DNA from: JAMOAD01 sp023621955
GTDB taxonomy: Bacteria; Acidobacteriota; Aminicenantia; JAMOAD01
Reading direction: 5' to 3'
DNA: 62,449 bases
Assembly (NCBI GenBank): GCA_035403085.1
Contig: DAONEM010000010.1
Location: 1 to 62,449 of the forward strand
Shown: positions 58,006-62,449 of the stretch, piece after piece
Layout of the letters: every line of letters starts with the position of its first letter
Position numbering within the stretch: position 1 is the first letter of the stretch
Translations under genes and position numbers: made by a program
The notes under the pieces: generated by a model
Databases searched by the model: none
The model's input: the letters and a program-made list of their open reading frames with translations, nothing else
What the model was told of the DNA's origin: nothing

Positions 58006-58353
58006 ATGAAGAAATGGTATGACGAGGAGTACCAGTGGGAGATCGAAGTCACAGGGTTTCTGCGGAGCGACCACACCGAGAGGTATTGCCGAAACGGTGA
58101 GGAAGTCGGAGACAAGTACACCTGCACTTACGGTTGCCCTGTTAACAAGGATGGGCAGGGGATTTGTTCCAAGGTCATGGTGGTGATGTTCCCGATCATG
58201 GAGGCGGTCAGAAGCGGCGGAGACTTGGAGAATCTCGGTGGTGAGAGCAAGTATAGCAAGGAGATCGTCTGCCCGGACGGCTGCGTCGCCTTCAGGATGA
58301 CCGCGAAGAGACTCGGGAACGAGAACTTCTTTAAGGGGAAGTTCTTTGATTAG
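58006..58353 (+). CDS. TIGR04076-type small protein
   Basis: 115 aa from ATG 58006 (GTG 58000 and ATG 58003 are also in frame; GGAAGG spacing favours 58006). Conserved Cys and charged residues (EEYQWEIEVTG, HTERYCRNGEEVGD, YTCTYGCPVN, EIVCPDGCVAFRMTAKRLG) fit the TIGR04076 family of small Cys-containing proteins, of unknown function and frequent in anaerobes. Six Cys may bind metal. It stands alone between the alpha-galactosidase and a membrane protein. Confidence 0.65.
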   Translation: MKKWYDEEYQWEIEVTGFLRSDHTERYCRNGEEVGDKYTCTYGCPVNKDGQGICSKVMVVMFPIMEAVRSGGDLENLGGESKYSKEIVCPDGCVAFRMTAKRLGNENFFKGKFFD

Positions 58354-58498
58354 AGGAGGCTCTTCTGGCGCTCAAATCTCCCGCCCTCTCGGATCGGGAG
58401 AGAACAAGAGCCACCGGTAAACTTCAACGGGAGCCTTTCAAACCGTTCCATGGCTGAAACCTACGGATCACGAAGGATGAGGACCCTTTTGAAAAGAG

Positions 58499-59284
58499 AT
58501 GCCTGACCATACCTGCTCCAACCAGACTCGGCTCTTAACACAAGACTCGGGTGTCTCGGCCCTCTGTAAGCTTTCCGGGGCAACGCTGCATAAAATGGGG
58601 AGTGTGGCGTGGAAGACGATATCCCCACGGCACCTCTTGATGACCCTGGCACCCTCCCTGTCGGTTCTCGTGGTTGTCGTGGCGGCAAGCCTCTTCTTGC
58701 AGGTAAGTATGCCGAACATGACCCGCGACGTTACGGCCATCGCCAACATCCATCCCCTTTCCGGTGTGCTTTCCAACCTTGGGGTTCTCCTCTGGTGCAC
58801 TGCCGCGGCGGTATGTGGTTTTGCGTCGTTCTTCCTTCGCCATGCCCAGCCCAGGAGCCCTTCCCGTTTTCTGCTCTCCTCCTCCCTCTTGTCGGTCTAC
58901 CTCATGTTGGATGACCTCTTCCAGCTCCATGAGAACCTCTTGCCTCGGCACTTAGGCCTGAGCGAAAAAATCGTGATCTCCGCGTTAGCAGTGGCCCTGT
59001 TCGCCTATCTCATCGTGTTTAGACGGATCCTCTGGCGAACGAATTTCGGCGCCTTGGTGGTGGCGCTCGGCTTCCTTGGCGCTTCCGCCGGTGAGGATCT
59101 GATCCTTGAGACCTGGTTGTGGCGGTTAGGCCAGTGGGCCTTCCTCCTTGAAGACGGGGCGAAGTGGCTGGGTATCGTCTTCTGGTGCAGCTATTGCGTT
59201 CACGCCTCCTACCGGCTTCTGGACGGCGCCTTGGGTCAGCCGAACAACCCCCTTCGGCCGGACCCTCCCGCCTCGGGCCTTTGA
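58499..59284 (+). CDS. six-TM membrane protein of unknown function
   Basis: 261 aa. About six hydrophobic helices between residues 50 and 240. Acidic and His residues sit within or next to helices (LDDLFQLHENLLP near 137-149, and EDLILE, LLEDGAKWLGIVFWCSY further on), a layout seen in some uncharacterised hydrolase-like membrane families. The N-terminal 47 residues are polar and doubtful; the start may be at 58595 or 58640. No ribosome site is convincing. Codon use differs slightly from the core genes. Confidence 0.5.
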   Translation: MPDHTCSNQTRLLTQDSGVSALCKLSGATLHKMGSVAWKTISPRHLLMTLAPSLSVLVVVVAASLFLQVSMPNMTRDVTAIANIHPLSGVLSNLGVLLWCTAAAVCGFASFFLRHAQPRSPSRFLLSSSLLSVYLMLDDLFQLHENLLPRHLGLSEKIVISALAVALFAYLIVFRRILWRTNFGALVVALGFLGASAGEDLILETWLWRLGQWAFLLEDGAKWLGIVFWCSYCVHASYRLLDGALGQPNNPLRPDPPASGL

Positions 59285-59827
59285 CGGCAAACATGACGGC
59301 TATCCCCGAAAAGAGAGGGGAGGGCCCTCTTAAGATCGGAGTGTCCAGGGGAGAAGTCGGAAGAGTCCCTCCCATAATAGAGAGACTCCTCTTCTTCCGT
59401 TGGGTTTCGTCACTGAAACCGGCCAGATTCTTGATGCGTCAAAGCCAAGAGGAATCCACTGCTTGGAGATAGGCCAATCTTCCAGTTTTAAAGAAAGACG
59501 GAACGCCGGCTTCTGAGTTCTTGAGGCTGAGAAACTGTTAAAAGAAGGTTTCCTTGTAAAACTATCGCCAAGGGGGTAAATTTAACCAATAGAAGCGTTA
59601 AATCGCTTCTTGGATCTCCAACGGGGAGTCTACCCTGAGGAGAGAGATTCGTGACTTTCCGTGCCAACTCAACAGATAACGGCTTCCTGGAAGAGGCAAC
59701 GAACCTTTTGCCTCTCTTGTTTCGTAAACCGGTGGGTTGGTCTCGACCGCTCAAAGTGTAGGACTTTTTTTGGACAGACCTGCCTATTTGCAATTGTCAG
59801 ACTACTGAAAAGGAGGTATTTCAGTTC
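59285..59827. other. 543-bp gene-poor junction before the RM locus
   Basis: No supported gene; the 101-codon minus ORF here has no site or domain. Base composition drops in GC from about 59500. Two perfect hairpins are present: AGAAGCG-TTAAAT-CGCTTCT (59591-59610) and AGAGGCAA / TTGCCTCT (59692-59715), the second followed by a T-rich stretch. It probably marks the edge of an acquired segment. Confidence 0.5.
59692..59715 (+). terminator. possible intrinsic terminator at the island edge
   Basis: 8-bp perfect stem with an 8-nt loop, followed by CTTGTTT. No gene ends close upstream, so it may close a read-through transcript or belong to a non-coding RNA. Confidence 0.35.
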
Positions 59828-60523
59828 ATGCCAGAAAAAGATATCTTTTCTCCAGAAGATAACACAAAGCTAGAAGAAGAAATTGATCTCTTTTGTCCAG
59901 AATGCAACATAAGGATTACCACAAAGATTGTTACCAAAGGAGTAGATACCTTCAGCAATAGTGCTGCCACCCCCCCAGAGGGTGTTGATGCTGAGTTTTT
60001 TATTTATGAGTATTTTGTTTGTGTATGTAAACATTGTGGGCAACCATTCCTTATTCGAAGAGCCAATTTTGAAGTTCCCGGTGGATATATGGATCTGACC
60101 GAAGATGAAGTTCTTTACCCGCCGGAGAGAAGTACGCAGTTGGATGGTGTCCCTCCCAGCTTAAAGAAAAGGTATAAAGAGGCAGTTCTATCTTTCAAAG
60201 TTGCATCTTATGAGTCCTGTGCCATGATGTGCCGAAAGTGTATTGAAACGATGTGCACAACTCTCGGTGCCAATGGGCGAAACCTCAACGATAAGCTCAA
60301 CAATCTGTATGAAGCAAAAAAAACAGATTCCCGACTTTTAGAATGGGCACAGGAGATTCGTCTTGTTGGAAACTTTGGAGCCCATGAGGATGATATAGTC
60401 ACGAGGAGAGATGCCCAAGACACTCTCGATTTTACTGAATATATTTTGACTTATGTGTTTATATTAACATCACGTTTTGATAAATACCGTAATCGACGGG
60501 CCAGGCGTAAATCAAAGCTATGA
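59828..60523 (+). CDS. DUF4145-domain protein with zinc ribbon
   Basis: 231 aa. A Cys4 zinc ribbon (CPEC near residue 23, CKHC near 67) precedes a helical domain with LSFKVASYESCAMMCRKCIE and IRLVGNFGAHEDD, the marks of DUF4145, often found beside or fused to restriction systems. AAGGAGG lies 11 nt before ATG. The gene is clearly more AT-rich than its neighbours to the left. It precedes hsdM by 285 bp and may be an accessory defence factor. Confidence 0.78.
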   Translation: MPEKDIFSPEDNTKLEEEIDLFCPECNIRITTKIVTKGVDTFSNSAATPPEGVDAEFFIYEYFVCVCKHCGQPFLIRRANFEVPGGYMDLTEDEVLYPPERSTQLDGVPPSLKKRYKEAVLSFKVASYESCAMMCRKCIETMCTTLGANGRNLNDKLNNLYEAKKTDSRLLEWAQEIRLVGNFGAHEDDIVTRRDAQDTLDFTEYILTYVFILTSRFDKYRNRRARRKSKL

Positions 60524-60808
60524 TTCATGTCAAAAAAAGAGGGTATGTCTTCCAGGCCTCCTTGGCACGCAACTCAAGGCGGTCTCCCCTTTACAAGGAG
60601 ACTCTCTGTTTGAGGTTGCCGTTATGAAACTCTGCTATAGTTACTACTTGAAGCCGAGGCGAGAGACCCGCATCCCTTCTTTTAAGTTTGGGGGAGTATA
60701 CCCCTCCTCTTTCCAAAGGCGCGAAAACGTTGTGCGTTACCGCTTCGCAGTGTTTAATGAACAACGAGGCAGAGCCCTTGAGAGTGAAATCATCCAGGAG
60801 AATCGCGA

Positions 60809-62350
60809 ATGTCAAGTCTGCAACAAAGAGCCGAACTGCAAGCCCAGATCTGGAAAATCGCCAACGATGTCCGTGGCTCCGTGGATGGCTGGGACTTCAA
60901 ACAGTATGTACTGTGCACACTCTTCTATCGTTTCATCAGCGAAAACTTTGCAAGCTACATCAAGGGCGGTGATGAAAGCGTCAACTACGCCACCCTTTCC
61001 GATTCGTTTATTACCCCGGCAATCCGAGACGATGCCATCAAAACCAAGGGCTACTTCATCAAGCCGAGCCAGCTCTTTGAAAACGTCGCCGCCACCGCCA
61101 ACACCAATGAAAGCCTCAACACCGAATTAGCCGAAATCTTCTCCGCCATCGAAAATTCCGCAAAGGGCTACCCCTCTGAACAGGATATCAAAGGCCTCTT
61201 TGCCGACTTCGATACCACCAGCAACCGCCTGGGCAACACCGTCAAAGAGAAGAACAGCCGACTTGCCGCAGTCCTCAAAGGAGTCGCGGGCTTGAACTTC
61301 GGCAACTTCGAAGATAACCAGATCGACCTCTTCGGCGATGCCTATGAGTTTTTAATCTCCAACTATGCCGCCAACGCAGGAAAATCGGGCGGGGAATTCT
61401 TCACGCCCCAGAATGTCTCTAAGCTCATTGCTCAGCTTGCCATGCACAAACAGAAAACGGTCAACAAGATCTACGACCCCGCCGCAGGCTCCGGCTCTCT
61501 GCTCCTTCAGGCGAAAAAACACTTCGATGCCCATATCATCGAGGATGGCTTCTTCGGCCAGGAGATCAACCACACCACCTACAACCTTGCCCGTATGAAC
61601 ATGTTCTTGCACAACATCAACTACGACAAGTTCAACATCGCCCTGGGCAACACCCTTCTTGACCCCCGTTTCGGTGACGAAAAGCCCTTCGACGCCATTG
61701 TCTCCAATCCGCCCTACTCTGTGACCTGGATCGGGAGCGATGACCCCACTCTCATCAACGATGAGCGCTTTGCCCCGGCCGGCGTGCTGGCTCCTAAATC
61801 CAAGGCCGACTTCGCCTTTGTGCTCCACTCCCTGAGCTACCTGTCCAGTAAAGGGCGTGCCGCCATTGTCTGCTTTCCTGGAATCTTCTACCGGGGCGGT
61901 GCGGAGCGGAAAATCCGTCAATATCTCATAGACAACAACTTTGTGGAGACCGTGATCTCCCTCGCTCCCAACCTCTTTTATGGCACCTCCATTGCCGTCA
62001 ACATCCTGGTCCTCTCCAAACACAAGACCGACAACAAGACACAGTTCATCGATGCCAGCGAGCTTTTTAAAAAAGAGACCAACAACAACATTCTCACCGC
62101 TGACAATATCGCTCGCATCATGGAAGTGTTTGACAGTAAAGCCGATGTTGAGTATCTGGCGAAATCGGTTGACAACGAAGCCATTTCTGCCAACGACTAC
62201 AACCTCTCTGTCAGCTCCTATGTGGAAGCTAAGGACACTCGCGAGGTTGTGGATATAACTGAACTGAACGCGGAGATTAAAAACACAGTTACAAAGATTG
62301 ACAGGCTCCGTTCTGCTATCGATGTCATCATCGCGGAGATTGAAGAATGA
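60809..62350 (+). CDS. hsdM: type I restriction-modification DNA methyltransferase subunit
   Basis: 513 aa, full length. An N-terminal HsdM helical domain (about 8-160) precedes the N6-adenine methyltransferase with GGEFFTP (194-200), SAM motif DPAAGSGSL (223-231) and catalytic NPPY (300-303). A C-terminal coiled-coil tail (about 480-512) contacts HsdS. AGGAG sits 8 nt before the ATG. It overlaps hsdS by 4 bp. With HsdS it methylates a bipartite target to protect the host; hsdR would lie beyond the window. Confidence 0.96.
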   Translation: MSSLQQRAELQAQIWKIANDVRGSVDGWDFKQYVLCTLFYRFISENFASYIKGGDESVNYATLSDSFITPAIRDDAIKTKGYFIKPSQLFENVAATANTNESLNTELAEIFSAIENSAKGYPSEQDIKGLFADFDTTSNRLGNTVKEKNSRLAAVLKGVAGLNFGNFEDNQIDLFGDAYEFLISNYAANAGKSGGEFFTPQNVSKLIAQLAMHKQKTVNKIYDPAAGSGSLLLQAKKHFDAHIIEDGFFGQEINHTTYNLARMNMFLHNINYDKFNIALGNTLLDPRFGDEKPFDAIVSNPPYSVTWIGSDDPTLINDERFAPAGVLAPKSKADFAFVLHSLSYLSSKGRAAIVCFPGIFYRGGAERKIRQYLIDNNFVETVISLAPNLFYGTSIAVNILVLSKHKTDNKTQFIDASELFKKETNNNILTADNIARIMEVFDSKADVEYLAKSVDNEAISANDYNLSVSSYVEAKDTREVVDITELNAEIKNTVTKIDRLRSAIDVIIAEIEE

Positions 62351-62449
62351 GTAAACAAAGATTGATAGAGAAACTGCTTCAGGGAGCGGAGGTAGAGTGG
62401 AAGCCGTTGGGGGAGGTTGGGGAACTAGTCCGTGGAAATGGCTTACAAA
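62347..62449 (+). CDS. hsdS: type I specificity subunit, 5' end only
   Basis: Starts at the ATGA overlap with hsdM and runs off the window after 34 codons. The visible N-terminus (VEWKPLGEVGELVRGNGLQ) is the standard opening of an HsdS target-recognition domain. Target specificity cannot be read from this fragment. Confidence 0.9.
   Translation, partial: MSKQRLIEKLLQGAEVEWKPLGEVGELVRGNGLQ

Noticed and set aside
59488..59793. 101-codon minus ORF in the junction region
   Set aside because: No ribosome site, no hydrophobic or conserved pattern, and it spans two hairpins.
60477..61130. 217-codon plus ORF overlapping DUF4145 and hsdM
   Set aside because: Its second half is an out-of-frame shadow of hsdM and it lacks a start signal.
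1..62449. tRNA, rRNA, CRISPR, insertion sequence or integrase
   Set aside because: I looked in all intergenic stretches and saw no cloverleaf, transposase motif or repeat array. A covariance-model scan would be the decisive test for small RNAs.

Overview
This is a 62.4 kb piece of a high-GC bacterial chromosome (about 60% GC by eye), evidently from a draft or metagenome assembly because it holds a 100-N scaffold gap. Two GWxTD-domain proteins, TPR-tailed sulfatase-like and Ser/Thr-kinase proteins, secreted beta-propeller/FN3 proteins, a two-gene M16 peptidase pair and a two-subunit methylmalonyl-CoA mutase suggest an Acidobacteriota/Aminicenantes-type Gram-negative heterotroph. That placement is an inference from gene content. 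Promoters are plain sigma-70 type (TTGACA-like, about 17 bp, TATAAT-like) and several can be read directly. Minus- and plus-strand operons alternate, and many cistrons overlap by 4 bp.

Left third (1-23.5 kb): a secreted propeller protein and a GT-C-like membrane protein (minus); two M16-family peptidases (plus), the second ending at the N gap; a second multi-TM GT-C-like protein; a six-gene minus operon (zinc-ribbon protein, cobalamin adenosyltransferase, fumarase beta subunit, polyprenyl synthase, CYTH protein, sugar nucleotidyltransferase); a GapN-like aldehyde dehydrogenase; a THUMP-type RNA methyltransferase; motA-motB; an 88-aa orphan; a secreted orphan; and a plus run of methyltransferase, UbiA-type prenyltransferase, TPR-thioredoxin and tsaD.

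Middle (23.5-46 kb): the membrane arm of complex I, nuoJKLMN, as its own promoter-driven operon ending in an overlapping CheY-like regulator; a divergent periplasmic adaptor fused to a beta-barrel; a second PKD/FN3 propeller protein with a TolB-like propeller and a one-TM protein; a GWxTD / degenerate sulfatase-TPR / GWxTD trio; fabH; a membrane protein joining what I read as a pseudokinase domain to a TonB C-terminal domain; and, immediately upstream on the same strand, an apparently active zinc-ribbon Ser/Thr kinase with TPRs.

Right third (46-62.4 kb): a PH-domain / SPFH-GYF / zinc-ribbon-TM operon resembling the Bacillus ydjG/ydjI module; a methylmalonyl-CoA mutase operon (small subunit, large subunit, meaB) followed by a divergent glmS; a 23-codon one-TM peptide gene with its own promoter; a secreted GH27 alpha-galactosidase; a TIGR04076-type protein; an orphan membrane protein; and, after a gene-poor junction, an AT-richer DUF4145 gene and a type I restriction-modification locus (hsdM, start of hsdS) that looks horizontally acquired.

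The most interesting items are the pseudokinase-TonB fusion beside an active kinase, the adaptor-beta-barrel fusion, the sulfatase-TPR protein that has lost its metal-site motifs, the 23-codon membrane peptide, genes whose -10 box sits 5-7 nt before the start codon (likely leaderless), and the exact 55-bp repeat that shows the N gap is an assembly artefact.
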